Assembly: GCF_023159225.1 (NCBI RefSeq)
Contig: NC_063180.1
Location: 12,247,797-12,311,796 of the forward strand
DNA from: Perognathus longimembris pacificus
Taxonomy: Eukaryota > Chordata > Mammalia > Rodentia > Heteromyidae
Direction: 5' to 3'
DNA: 64,000 nucleotides
The notes below the pieces were generated by a model. That model was not told where the DNA came from. It made no database searches and saw only the letters and a program-made list of their open reading frames with translations. This document shows, in pieces, positions 45,101-57,395 of this stretch (positions are counted from its first letter, which is position 1; each line of letters opens with the position of its first letter). The position numbers were made by a program, and so were the translations under genes.

Positions 45101-46013
45101 TTGGTGTATCCACTCAGGGATATAAATTTTCCTCTGAATACTGCCTTTGCTGTGTCCCAAAGGAGCTGGTACTTTGATACTCGTCTTGGTTGAATTCCAT
45201 GAACATTTGAATTTCTGTTTTAATTTCTTCAATGACCCACTGATGGTTCAGCAGTATGTTGTTTAATCTCCATGTATTGTAGGATTTTCTGTGTTAGCTG
45301 TTTGAATTGAGCTCTAATTTTATTCTGTTGTGGTCTGAGAGAATGCAGGGAATGCTTTTGATACTTCTGAATTTTTACAGATTTTCTTTGTGCCCTAAGA
45401 TGTGATCTATTTTGGAGAATGTTCCATGTACTGCTGAAAAGAATGTATTCTGTTGTTGCTGGATGGAATATTCTGTAGATGTCAGTTAAGTCTAGTTGAT
45501 CTTTGCAATTGTTTAGTTCTGTGGTTTCTTCATTCAGTTTTTGTCGTGTTGATCTGTCCAGAGGTGACAGTGGAGTGTTAAAGTCCCTAACTATCCATGT
45601 GTTTGGGTCTATGAGTGTTTTTAGAGTCAGTAGTGTTTGTTTGATGAAGTTGGGTGTTCCTGTATTTGGTGTGTAGCTATTTATGATGGTTATATCTTCC
45701 TGTAGGAGAGATACCTTTATTAGTATGTAGTAAACTTCTTTGTCTCTTCTTTCCTTTTTTAATTTGAAGTCAATTTTGTCTGATACTAGGATTGCAACTT
45801 CGGCCTGCTTATGGGAGCCATTTGCTTGATAGATTTGATTCCAGCCTTTCACTTTTAGAAGATGTTTACTTTTGCTGGATAGATGTGTCTCTTGGAGGCA
45901 GCAGAAAGATGGATCTTGATTTTTGATCAAACTTATGAGCCTATTTTGTTTGATTGGCGAATTAAGTCCATTAATGTTCAGAGTTAAGAGAGATGATCAT
46001 TTGTTCCTTTCAT
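42183..46013 (-). pseudogene. L1-D ORF2 pseudogene
   Basis: The start (MKGTND) and the stop TAG at 42,183-42,185 are kept. The endonuclease (about 45,230-45,930) has QETH, but GDFNTP has become RDFNTP. The RT segments lie at 44,318-44,644 (SPGPDGF), 43,986-44,321 ([11 protein letters not shown] in place of LDAEKAFD, so the second motif A Asp is Tyr) and 43,280-44,095, where FADD has become FEDD. The Cys-rich end is [18 protein letters not shown], with the last Cys replaced by Tyr. It is therefore catalytically dead as well as frameshifted. Confidence 0.93.
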
Positions 46014-46082
46014 TATAGCTACCTTATTAAAAGCTGTGGCTTCCCAATTTTTTATCCAGTATTCTGGTTTTCTATTTACTCT

Positions 46083-47184
46083 TCATTTCTCGGTCTGTAT
46101 TGGGATCTTGATTATTTTCCCTGTATAGTGCATTTTTGAGGATTTTCTGTAAAGCTGGTTTGGTGGAGATATATTGTTCCAGTTTTTCCTTACTGTGAAA
46201 GAATTTTATTTGACCTTCAGCTATGAATGACAGTTTAGCTGGGTACAGTATTCTTTTTTGTTAGTTATTTTTCTTTAGGGTTTGGTATACCTCAATCCAG
46301 GCTCTAGTTGCTTTCATGGTCTCTGCTGAGAAGTCTGGGGTAATTCTGATTGCTTTTCCTTTATATATGATTATTTTCTTCTCTCTATCAGCTTTAAGGA
46401 TTCTTTCTTTGGACTCTCTTGATCCTGTTCTGATCACAATGTGTAGATGAGATGTCTTATTCTGGTCAGGTCAGTTTGGCGTTCTATATGCTTCTTGTAT
46501 CTGTATAGGCCTATCCTTCTGGATATTTGGGAAGTTCTCAGCTAATATTCTCTTAAATAGGTTGCCTATTCCATTTACTTCTTTCTCCATGATTTCCTCA
46601 ATACTTATTAGCCTTAAATTGGGCTTCCTGGTTGGGTATTGGAGCTCCTGGAGTGATCTGTTTTGTTGACTGGATTGGTTTTGTATTGATATTTGATCTT
46701 TCTCTACAGTTTCTATGGAATCTTCAGCTCGTGAGATTCGATCCTCTGCTTCAGCTAGTCAGGACTGTAGGCTAGCTACTTGATTTCGAATCTCTTTTCC
46801 TTCTGACTGGTCTTTCCTAATGATTTCCATGTCCTTAGTATAGTTATCTCTTAGCTCCTGTATGGACTTCTTTGCTTCATTAACTTCATTAATTTGGTTT
46901 TGAGTGCTGTCTCTCAAATCTTTTAGCTGGGTAGCTATCTTTTCATTTGTTTATTGAATTTCATTTATCTTTCTATTTGTCGAGGCCATGAAATAGTCTA
47001 TTTCTTTATGGAAGGATTGCTGTATTGATTAAAACTTTTCATTTATCATATTTATCAGTAAACATTGTAGAACATTTTGAGGGTTCTCTTCTATGTCTTT
47101 GATTGACTGCTCTGCTTCCTGCTTGTTTTGAGTGGGAGATAAGATTCCATTGTTTGCCATCTTTCTTGTGTTTCTTCTGCCCAT
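46083..47184 (-). pseudogene. L1-D ORF1 pseudogene
   Basis: ORF1 encodes the trimeric RNA chaperone of L1. The N-terminus MGRRNTRKMANNGILSP starts at 47,184 and reads to about 47,029 before a stop. The C-terminal part near 46,083-46,220 ends with a TGA at 46,083-46,085. About 1.1 kb is the usual ORF1 size. A coiled-coil-like polar stretch lies around 46,650-46,950. Confidence 0.85.
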
Positions 47185-49208
47185 TTGGATTGGGAATGCC
47201 AATCTACAAGCACCTGTGAGCACTCTTTAAGACCCAAAGCAGACCTTACCAAGCCCTCTTGTGTAAATCTTAGAAATTCACTATTATATACAGATACCTT
47301 TAATCCCTATATATAAAATTAGATTTGGTGTTCCTAAAGAATACAATTTTGATATAACAACCAAGCCTGAGCCCTCTATTCAGTAGTTACTTATTTACTG
47401 TTACAACCCTATGAGCAATTTTTGTTCTTATATCAAGTTCTTTTTGGACTGGCTTTCTCTATGAACCCCTTTGATTCACTCTGATTAAACAGGAATATCC
47501 TCTAGCCAATAACCATGGGTAAATGGAATCTGGAGGTCCTGGAAGTAAATCAGGAGGGTAGGTTAGAGGTAGTGAAGAGAATAGAGTAAAAAGTATGTTG
47601 GGGGAATTAATGATGTTGGTTTAGTTTCAGTGGTGTAGGAATGTGGAGAAGAGTAGAATCAGTAGAAAGAACAGCTTAAAATGATAGACAATGGAGAGTT
47701 AGCAGAAAAGAGTGAAGGTATTATTCATAGGAAAGTAATTTTATAGAAAGAGAATGTGGAGATTGAAACAAGGGGAAAATACTGGAAGACAAATGCACAA
47801 AACAGATTAAAATTATTTTTAAAAAACAGAAAAACAAACAACCTAAAAAAAACCTGATGAAACAAACAAAAATGGAAAACAAGAAACTGACAACGTCTCA
47901 GAAATGAAAAATAAAAGTTTAAAAATGTTAAAAAAAAATGGAGTCTATCTTGTTTGGGTGGGCTTTCTACAATCTCTGGTTTCCTTGAGATGGTCTACAG
48001 TCTATTTTGCACCTAGGCTGTTTGACTTGCTTTCAGTTTGCAGTAGGTGGATATGTTTTGACCCTCCTCCCCTGTTAGTGAAATCCTGGGGCTCTGTGGT
48101 TTACACAACTTGCAGGTAGGCCTTGGGTGTCCTCTGTAGTTCAGGGATGTGAACAGTCTTGGGAATCGAGGCTCCTCCTGTTTGCTGTGGGGCTGCTGCT
48201 TTTAATGCCTGGATTTGAATTGGCTGTGCACTCAGTAGGGCGGGGCGCCTCTGGCCTAGTTTACTCATCTGAGAAACACTTGCCTGGGGGAGGTTCCTCC
48301 CTCCTGGGTGGGGCGGCCTCCTGGACAGAGCTGGCTATGGAATTCAGCTCTGTTTCCAGCTGGGAATAGGGCTTCCTCTGAGATGGGACCGTTTATCTGT
48401 CTCAGGAACTGTTGTTCTCCTATCTGGTTGTTGTGTGCCACTGGTAGCTGCTCGCCACTTTCGGTTTTAATTTAGAAATTCCAGTGGGCAGGGCGGGGCA
48501 CCTCTGGCTAAGTTCACCTGAGTGTGTGAGCCCAGACCCGGGACAAGCCTCCCACCTGGACAGGAGTCATTCTCCTGGGCAGAGCTGGCTCTCACTGGTC
48601 GGTCCCTCTTGCCCTTTTCAAAGATGGCCCCTTTGTCCTTACTTTACCCAGGCCTGGTTTAGTTCCAGACTGGTTTGACTCTATGCCAGTGTCAAAGATG
48701 ATGCTTTGCTCTGGGGAAGGGCTACTTCCCAATAGCTGCTCTGTGGGCGTGAGTGAGAATGTCTTTTGTGGGGTACTCACACTTTCTCTGCGATTTCAGC
48801 CCATTCATGCTCAGCCTGCGATCCGCATCCGTCTGCCACCATCTGGAGGATTTCTCCCTGCTTGCAGCTGTGTGCTTTAGGTGCACGGAGTGTGGGACAC
48901 TGTGCCAGTACTGGCACTGGCATGGTGGCAGGACGCTGCCTAGAGCTCAAGTCTTTGTTTTCAGGCCAGCAAAGTCGATTTTTCCTTCCTGGCCAGAATA
49001 CCTGTACTGTTATAACTTACATGGTCTGTCTTTCTAGGAGTAAAATTTCTCTGGAGTGGTAAAACTACGATGTTGGAGGGAGCTCAGCTAGGGCTCTGCT
49101 GCTCCTCAGCTGTCTTCCTGGAATAGGTCAAAGTTTCTCTGGAGTAGTAAAACTGGGTTCTTGGAGAGAGCTTAGATAGGGATCTGTTGCTCCTCGCCTA
49201 TTTTCCTC
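47185..49208 (-). promoter_or_regulatory. L1-D 5' UTR with two promoter-type repeat units
   Basis: The 2-kb 5' UTR has a GC-rich core (about 48,100-48,960). At its far end are two 88-bp units (49,043-49,130 and 49,131-49,208, the second slightly short), each starting with AGTTTCTCTGGAGT-like sequence. Rodent L1s such as mouse L1 carry tandem 5' promoter monomers; these look equivalent. Open frames at 48,127 and 48,753 are in this UTR and are not genes. Confidence 0.8.
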
Positions 49209-52040
49209 CATTTGAGTTTTATTAATTTTATTGAAAATAACCTAAATGGAAACAATAACAATAACCTAAATGGAAAGAGACCCTTTTCCTATTTCTAAAA
49301 CATCAAACACAGAAGTTATCCTTGAACCCCAGAATTTTGATTAACAATGAAGAACTATCATTATATTGGCATTGGACCCATTTATAAGGCAGAAAGAAAT
49401 ACCATTGCATTGAAAAGGTCCATTCACAGGGCGGCTGTTTCTTACTTGTATTCCACTCTTAAGTGAGTCAAGAGAAAAGAAAATACACAAACCAGGATCA
49501 CTAGAACTGAATTTGAAAAGTGAATCTCATAATGCTTCAACCCCATGACACCCAAATACAATATTCACTGAGGATAGAAATTCTTGACTATCTCTGTGTT
49601 TAAAAAAATTACCCTAATAAATGTATGCCATCATAAAATCATCTGAGCTCAGCTAAAATGGCTTTTATGGATACAGTTACAGAGGATTATTTTAAAATAA
49701 TGTTGGAGGCAAAATGACAGCATTAAAGCCCATGAATACACACAATAATGTCCTGATTTCTTTGCACTGATACTAGTTCTAATATCTTTATTTTATTAAT
49801 GATCACATTCAGATCACATATTAATGATCACATTCATTTTCAATTATTTCATTAAGAAAATAACTGAATCCTATTTCTTGTATATGTATTTTTTTCTTTT
49901 GAGTGACCCCCCAGGGCAATAATATTGTAAAATAGTTATTCCATTAGTTTTAGGTAATTGAAATGCCAAGAGCTAAGCATTTAATCTCTGCTGGCAGGAA
50001 GAGCTGCCCGCTGTCACTTTTTATTAAGTCTTTATTTTGCTGCTTTTTTCATAGTCAATAACACTGTCTAAACCTAGGAAAAGATATAAAGTAACATTTA
50101 AATAGCAATCTATGATAAGATAATGTTAATACTCAGGATAATATGAAAATGTCCATTCTATAGGCACACAGATTTTTTTCTCCAGGTTAACTAATTACAC
50201 TGTTTATTGGCTGCATCCATTATTCTGACAAGCCTAGAGATTTCTGAACATCATTATCTTCTCAAGCAGCATCCTCCCTAAAGAGCTGTGACTGCTAGAC
50301 TTGGGACAGGTAGATTTTCTTGGCACTTGATATTTATCTTCCCATGCCTATAATAGACCAGAGAGGCACATCCAACACTCAACCTTCATTTCTTTGGGGC
50401 ACTAAGAGAGCCTTCAGTGACTTCTCCTATCATTTTTATGGCACCCTTCACAACTCTGACTGGCTAATGTACACACTTCCCAGCTGGACTCAGATCACTG
50501 ACTTATTGCCACAGTAAATAGACAGCAAACAAATCTGTCTTTCCTGGTGCTAACTGAAGAGAAGAAGATATATTTCTGCCACAAAGAGTGGTGAGCATGC
50601 ACAGAGGGTTTGTGGCCTTCTTACTCTTTAAGATGCCACATGGCAAGAGGCCAGCCCTGAGAAAATCGGATTCTGAGTCCTGAAACATAAGGATGTAATA
50701 TCTTTGACTTTCCACTAAATTTAGATTGTGTTTTCTGCCAAATCTGAGTGCATAATATTATAACATGATTGTAACTTGAAGCTGACATTTGCAATAACAC
50801 TAATTTTTAATGTTTCTCTCCAAGTGTAAAAGGGAACAGAAAACTTTAAAAAAGAAAAATCTGAATTCAAGATCTATCTTCCCTATTTAACTGCCATGCA
50901 ACCTAAGATAGAATATTTGACTTCTCTGGGCTTTAATTTCCTCATCCCTAAAGCAATAAGAGTGGTGTCTACTTCACAGTGATACTGCTGCAGGATAGAT
51001 TAGTTTGGTTCAACTTTAGACTTCAGTTCACATTGTGGGCTCTACAATTTACTGGTAATGTTTAGGCTTGGACAGGATATAAATCCTTTCTAAGCATGTA
51101 TGTAATTTTTCATGAGTCATACAAATAATAATAAGATCTACTGCATATGAGGAAAAATTTATTAAGATAACCAATACATTTCCATTAATGTCTCCATGAA
51201 GTAGAAATGACAAATACAGAAAGTAACAATAACTATTGTTATTTAAATATAATAATTCTTCCCTTTCATTGAGCTCATATTGTAGTAAGAAAAGACAGAA
51301 AATAAACAAAACGAATAAATAAATTCTGCAGATTTACTTGAGGAGGTAATTATTTCTGTAGAGGAGAATAAAATAGGAAATTAGAAATTGCATGTAATGA
51401 GTTTAGCTCAGTAACTAATGCTTGGTTAACACCAAATGCAGACCATTGTTTCTTAATCTATAATATACATCTACCAACATGTTAGCATTTATTGTTTTTC
51501 TGCTTCATATCTCAGAGATCCTCAAAATTTTTCATGTTGCAGGAAGAAGTTGAAGCCAGAATCTATAACACTGGGAAATAAGCCCCTTCCAAAGAAAGCT
51601 TTTGGGCAGATATTGACACCCATGGGCCACTTAAAAACTCAGAAAAAAAGGGATCTTTCATTTTGATTTGGGAAAAGGCTTAAAATGCAAATGCCTTGTT
51701 GAGAAACCATTCTTAGTGAGAGTAAGTTCTTGTAAAAACTAAATTGTCAACAAAACAGCACACTTAAAGTTCATTGCTCATTCTCTATCGATAGAGTAGG
51801 AAGAGAAGGGAAATTAACTATAACTGAGCGTCTCATTCAATCTTAAAGATGAAGCACTTTTAGACGCTGATGGGCTGTCCATCCCTTCAGGTTCTATTTT
51901 AAGACGCAGTCAATGTAATCTACAAAGGCATCCTAGTAGTATAGAAAAAGGAGTTTGCCAAGAGCTTACTTGAAAAATAAGATCATCATATTAAAGATAA
52001 CATTAAAATAGAAAGGGGACTATTATAAAGACGAAGAATA
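49209..52040. other. no gene seen; MIR-like piece
   Basis: Mostly single-copy-like AT-rich DNA. At about 50,870-51,010 (+) a MIR core is visible (cttctctgggctttaatttc, ctcatccctaaagc). Small direct repeats occur at 49,230-49,275 and 49,800-49,850. No exon is supported. Confidence 0.5.
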
Positions 52041-52235
52041 CGGTGCTAGTAGCTCATACCTGTAATCTAGCTACTCAAGAGGCTGAGATTTGAGGATCTC
52101 AGTTCAAAGCCAGCCTGTGAAAGAAAGTCTATGAGATATTATCTCCACTTAACTATCAGAAACCAGAAGTAGAGTTGTGGCTCAAAGTGGTAGACATATC
52201 CACTCTGAGTGCAAGTCCCCTCACCAACAGAAAAG
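52041..52235 (+). mobile_element. composite SINE
   Basis: Left half 'gtagctcatacctgtaatc' and 'aagaggctgagatttgagg', right half 'gttgtggctcaaagtggtag'. Its tail grades into the purine repeat that follows. Confidence 0.8.
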
Positions 52236-52395
52236 ACAAAGATAGGAAGGAAGAAATGAAGGAAGGAAGGAAGGAAGGAAGGAAGGAAGGAAGGAAGGAA
52301 GGAAGGAGGAAGGGAGGGAGGGAGGGAAGGAAAAGAAAGAAAGAATGAATGAAAGAGAGAGAAAGAAAGAAAGACAGAGAAGAAGAAAGAAAGAG

Positions 52396-52457
<62 letters not shown>
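52236..52457 (+). repeat. (GGAA)n-(GGGA)n-(GAAA)n purine microsatellite
   Basis: About 220 bp of nearly pure purine: GGAA units to about 52,310, a GGGA patch, mixed GAAA/GAGA, then regular GAAA from 52,396. Long minus-strand frames of repeated FLSF residues are artefacts. Confidence 0.97.
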
Positions 52458-53011
52458 TTGTGGAGGATAGATAAGAGAGGGGAAGAGAGAAGAGGGAGGA
52501 TGGATATGATCAAACACAATACATGCATGGATAGAAATATCACTTAAATCTATGAAGTCATAATATGTGCATGGATAGAGATCTCACTTAATCCTATAAA
52601 GTTGTATGATTGATACACACTAATAATTAGTTATAAAGAAAATTTTTATATGGAGGACTATAATTTCTGACATTGAAAGAACTGCATTCTAAAACCAAAA
52701 CAGAGCTTGAGGGAAAGCTTTCATATAGGTTAAGGAGACAAAGTTCAGGAAAAGCATGTCCCTATCATGTGGCCAGTTCTGTTCCACAAAGATTACCTGC
52801 AAATATCAGGGCCAGCATCCATGTCTCTGGCTTTGTATCTTCACAGAGCTATGGTAAAGCCTCCATGGAGCAAGAGCAAAACAAACCAGGTAACCACCAG
52901 AAAACAGAAATTACAAAGGAAGGTATTTTGAGAACAGAGCTAACTTCAGTAATGAAACTGAATTTGGATAAGATAATGACCATTCTTTTGGAAATAAAAT
53001 TTGATATATTT
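52458..53011. other. no gene seen
   Basis: A 129-codon open frame at 52,673-53,062 runs into L1 sequence and shows no recognisable domain. I treat it as chance. Confidence 0.5.
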
Positions 53012-53495
53012 CAATGGAATTCTATGCCTCTATCAGAAAGAATGATACTGCCCCATTCATAAGGAAATGGAAGGACTTGGAAAAACATCATACTAAGTGA
53101 AGTGAGGTAGACCCAAAGAAACATGAACCCTATGGTTTCCCTCATAGGGAATAATTAGTGCATCTCTAGGATAGCTATAACAGAAGATCACAATAGCTCA
53201 ATAACTATGCCCATATGAACACATAAGATAATGCTAAGCGAAATGAACTCCATCTTATGGAAATAAGTGGTATACCATTATTGTAATTAATTTCAAAATA
53301 CCATGTGAAACTATACCTTTTTCCCCTCTCATATATCCTTCCTGTGGTTTTACTCCTGCTACTACTGTAACTGATCTTAGTACCCCAGATACTGTATAGA
53401 TGTGTATTGGAACTAGGGAAGGGAAAGGGAACACCAAAATTGAGATACAAAGGATAAAAGGACAAACCATTGAAATAGCAAAACCAATTGGTGTA
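53012..53495 (+). mobile_element. L1 fragment: ORF2 C-terminus and 3' UTR, sense
   Basis: It starts at 'aatggaattctatgcctc' (compare 3,841 in L1-A), passes the ORF2 stop region at about 53,155 and ends inside the 3' UTR. A SINE scrap (gccctgagttcaaggcccag) follows at 53,496-53,515. Confidence 0.9.
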
Positions 53496-53515
53496 GCCCT
53501 GAGTTCAAGGCCCAG

Positions 53516-55302
53516 AATAGATGCACTTCTTCTGGGTTGCAATGGTTTATGAAGAAGTCAAATGAACTGAATCAAGTTTAAAATCTCCGAAGTGTCTACT
53601 AAAAGCCATGAATAATTTCATTTGGTCCTTAATAGATATCAAACATGCGAGATAGCCTTTGTTTCATGAGATGCATAAGGACAAGTGTTAGGTTCCCAAG
53701 GCACAGCGAGATAAGCTTGCCCATTCTTTGCTATGTTAAGTCAGCAGAGAAGAGGGGAAGGCACTGCCCCCCTTCCAGTGTGTCTTATGTAGCGCCAGCC
53801 ACCTTGTCATATTTTCTTGTTCTCTTTTCATCCTTTGCCCATTGCTTTCCCCTTCAGGTAACAGGTGAGTTATGAGTATTGGGAAAATGAAAAAGAATAT
53901 GCCTGCCAGTTTTCTTTCTTCTCTACTGATGCTTTTAGAAAGTGATGTATTCTTCTCCTTGGGAGCAGAGTGAAGTTTCGCCCACTGCTTTGTGAAAATC
54001 TCCATAAGGCTAGAAACTGGTTCCAGACTTACATACCAGTGCTTTCTTTCTTGAGAGATTTCTTAAATCTGGAGAGGATGCCTTTTTCACAACCACTCTC
54101 CTGCCAACATTAAGTTGCAAGACCAGACCTTGTTCAGCATTCTAGAAGGAAATATGATTCAACTTTCTGCTCCAGAGACATTGTATAGGGAGTCTTGGAA
54201 AATGAACCAAAGAAGTAATGATAAACAAAATGTAAGATTATGTAGGAAAATAGAAGACATAAGGAATCTAAAATATTTTGAAGAAAAAAAAGAACAAACT
54301 TAGAAATCTCATATCATTTTACATCAATATTTGTCCTATAGACCTCCAGGAGTCACAAGTGTGGTGTTAGTATGGTGTTTGTATGACTGTGTACATAGAA
54401 TAATGTAACAAATAATGTGGTCAGAAGTGGACTCACCCATATATGGGCAATTGATTTGTGACAGAAGTATATGGCAAGTCAATTTTAAAAAGGAGTCTTT
54501 TCAACAAATGTGCTAGAGTAAACTGAACATTCAAAAGAAAAGAAAAAAACTCTAAAAGTACAGAAATATGTATTACTTGGAGTTAGGCATGGATGTATTA
54601 GTTCACAAAAGCATGACCTAAAACGACCACAGAGAAATGGAAAATACTATAAATCATTTTTACTTTCTTTTTCTCCCCTCTAGAAAGTTCTTGTTCAGTA
54701 TTTAAAAATGCATCATGGGCCATTTAGCTTTGTATGGTGTCATGGATTCCAGAGGCCTTGAGCTTTCCATCTTGCTAAGTGTCTACATCCTAAGGTGATT
54801 CAGTGCACAGGTGAGGGCTGTCTAGAGATAGCTACAAAAGCAAAATTACAGCAAGAAGGCATGGCCATGGCCTTACCAACAATCTGAAAGGAAAATAGTA
54901 GAGTGAAATGGTGCTAATGAAGATTGGGATGTATCTTTCTAAATCCTGGCCTAAAGGAAAATGTCCACAAATGCTGGCTAGGCAAACCTGGCAATATAAG
55001 GCCAAGTAGCCCTTAGTAGGTCCCCTGAGCTTTGGATGGAACTGCTACTGCTTTTCCTGAACAACATCAGCCCAAAGTTTTCTAACACAGTCTATATGTA
55101 AGAAAAGAGGTCAATGATAGAGAACAATCTTTCCCAGATATTTCAAAAGACAAACAATATTTTCTAATTTAAAAATATAAGACAATTGTGTTCTGTTATG
55201 AAGTAATTACTGAGGTTCTTAGTTTATAAAATTATAAAGTGCTTCTACTAAACATTTATACTAACAGAAAAAAGGCAAATGAGCATTTAAGTATGAAAGA
55301 AG
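53516..55302. other. no gene seen
   Basis: No coding, RNA or clear repeat feature. Frames at 53,645, 53,736 (-) and 54,115 have no motif. Confidence 0.5.
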
Positions 55303-55475
55303 AGGAGTGGTACAGTCCTATAATCTGGGAAGCAGATATGAAAAGATCATGGTTCATCACCAGTCTAGATAAAAGTTAACAAGTCCCTAACTCACAAACA
55401 AGGTTTAGTGTCACACACCTGTAGGCCTAGCAACTCAGGAGACAAAAGTATTAGGATTGAAGTCTCAAGATTGCC
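55303..55475 (+). mobile_element. worn SINE pieces
   Basis: 'ggtacagtcctataatctgg' and 'gtcacacacctgtaggcctag' suggest two decayed B1-like halves. Confidence 0.4.
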
Positions 55476-55594
55476 CCAGGAAAAACCAGGAGAACTTATT
55501 TGAAAAATAAAGTGAAGCAAAAGGAGTTTGGAGTAGTAGAGAACCTGTCAAGTGAACACAAGTCCTCCATTTCAGACCCTAACTGCCCAAAATA

Positions 55595-55596
55595 AC

Positions 55597-55651
<55 letters not shown>
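55595..55651 (+). repeat. (GATA)n microsatellite
   Basis: About 14 perfect ATAG units. Confidence 0.98.
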
Positions 55652-55653
<2 letters not shown>

Positions 55654-55743
55654 GGAATAATTGAAGTAAGGGAGCAACCATGAAATTAGACAAAGTGAAT
55701 GAATCTGCCGCTCATACAACTTTCTAAAGAGAATAATGAAGAG

Positions 55744-55842
55744 GAGGTAACAAACAGTACAAGAAATGTACCCAAGGCCTAACGTATGAAACTGAAACCT
55801 CTCTGTACATCACTTTGACAATAAATAAGAAAAAAAAAAGAG
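55744..55842 (+). mobile_element. L1 3' end, sense
   Basis: 'gaggtaacaaacagtacaag' through 'acatcactttgacaataaat' and a short A-tail: the last ~100 bp of an L1. Confidence 0.9.
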
Positions 55843-57063
55843 AAATATCCCAGATCAACTCTCCAAAAGAGGGCACAGTGTAAGTAGCTGGATTTCTCTT
55901 CTCCAACCCCATTATGGTAAAAGCATATTACCTAACATAACTTCCTGTTCAAAGGTTTTCTCCCAGCTGAATCAATTTAGAGGTGACACGATCCAGATTG
56001 AATCACTCCATGATGAGTCTCAAAATTAGATTTCCTTTGTCAAATATGTGATTCTGTGATTTACTTTCCAAACACAGCCATTCTGAGAGTAAGAGGGGAT
56101 GGTATCTGTCTTTGCTTGGGGACACAGCCATGTTCTGGGTCTGTTCAGGGAAATTGAGACTTACAATCAACTTCTTTAGTGAGCACTGAGTCTGCCATCG
56201 ATGTGGGCAGCATCAGGTCCTGTGTTCTAGAAATCAACTATGGCTAGGAATCACTGTTGTCAGGACTCAAGATCAGCAGGTGGTGGAGGCTGGGAAGTTT
56301 TGGTTATCATTAATACTGAGGTAGCTTTAAATTCTTGAAAATAAAGTTCATTCAAGACTGACAAGATACTCATTCTCTTTCTGAGGTCCTGAAGAGATCA
56401 TATTCCAGAGAAAGCAGAGCAAACTCACTGCTACTCGGAAGAACATTTCTTGCTGCAAATAAACAAAGTAAGGAATAGGGGAGATTGATTCCTCTTGACT
56501 TCTAATTCACAAGGGAAAACACAATTGATATCTGACTTTAATTCCTTTGCACTTGAACTTGCAAAGTAATTTAACTTGGGGGTTAATTTCTCCCCAGGAA
56601 TTTGATAATGAGAAGGTGTTTATATTAAATTTCAGGCTTTTCTATGTTCTTGACATTTTGTTATTGAGAGTATCTTAATGTTGTCATTGAATTTTATTAT
56701 AGTATCTCTGGTGGGTTATATGGGAAAACACTGCCAGACTTAATATTGAAGGGGAAATAGAACTGAGAATGAATGCCCAGCTGTGGGCACAGAGTTGCCT
56801 TGGAGTTAATTTAATTAATGCCCTTTCTTGCCCCATTGCAGCATCTCCCAATAGCTATCTATATTTTGTACTGCCCACCACAGTTCAACAGATAGACGAT
56901 GATACAGTGAAGGAGTGGGGAAATACCTTTGAATCTGGGGAACAACTTTCTTGATATTCCATTACACCCTAGGGGAGGATGTCCTAGTGGTTGGTCTGTT
57001 CATTCAATAAGGGAAAATAATTTGGGCATTAAAACCCTGGTTTCTTTGTTCTCCACTTCCTCA
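55843..57063. other. no gene seen
   Basis: Single-copy-like DNA. The 61-codon frame at 56,769-56,954 has no recognisable homology. Confidence 0.5.
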
Positions 57064-57395
57064 CTCTTCTTTTTTTTCTTCACTGACAAAGTGTGATATA
57101 GAGGGGTTACAGATTCATGTGAAAGGCAATGAGTACATTTCTTTTTCTACTTGTTACCTCCTTCCTCATTTTCCTCCCACACTCCTCCCCCTTTCCCTCT
57201 CCCCCCCAAGAGTTGTGCAGTTGGTTTACACCAAATGATTTCTAACTATTGCTTTTTGAATGGTTTGTCTTTTTGTTCTTTGTCTCTCAATTTTGGTATT
57301 CCCCCTCCCTTCCCCAGTTCTATTACCTGTATCAGACAATATCTAGGGTACTTGGATGTAGTACAGTGGTAGCAAGGGTACAGCCACAGGAAGGG
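57064..57395 (-). mobile_element. L1 3' UTR, antisense
   Basis: T-run, 'tatagaggggttacag', C-rich tract at about 57,175-57,208, 'tctctcaattttggtattcc', ending in 'cagccacaggaaggg'. Confidence 0.88.

Larger units (their letters stand above)
41685..49208 (-). mobile_element. full-length LINE-1 (L1-D), antisense
   Basis: On the minus strand: 5' UTR 49,208-47,185 with two 88-bp repeat units, ORF1 47,184-46,083, spacer, ORF2 46,013-42,183, then 3' UTR and tail (T-run near 41,686-41,697). At 7.5 kb it is the only uninterrupted full-length L1 here. Several frameshifts in both ORFs inactivate it. Confidence 0.93.

Noticed and set aside
48127..49062. Overlapping GC-rich frames that resemble exons
   Set aside because: They lie in the L1-D 5' UTR and their sequence recurs in the L1-C 5' UTR.
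52139..52543. Minus-strand frames rich in Phe-Leu-Ser that look like a membrane protein
   Set aside because: They are the translation of the GGAA/GAAA microsatellite.
52673..53062. 129-codon + strand frame
   Set aside because: No domain is visible and its end is L1 ORF2 sequence in another frame. No splice or promoter context is seen.
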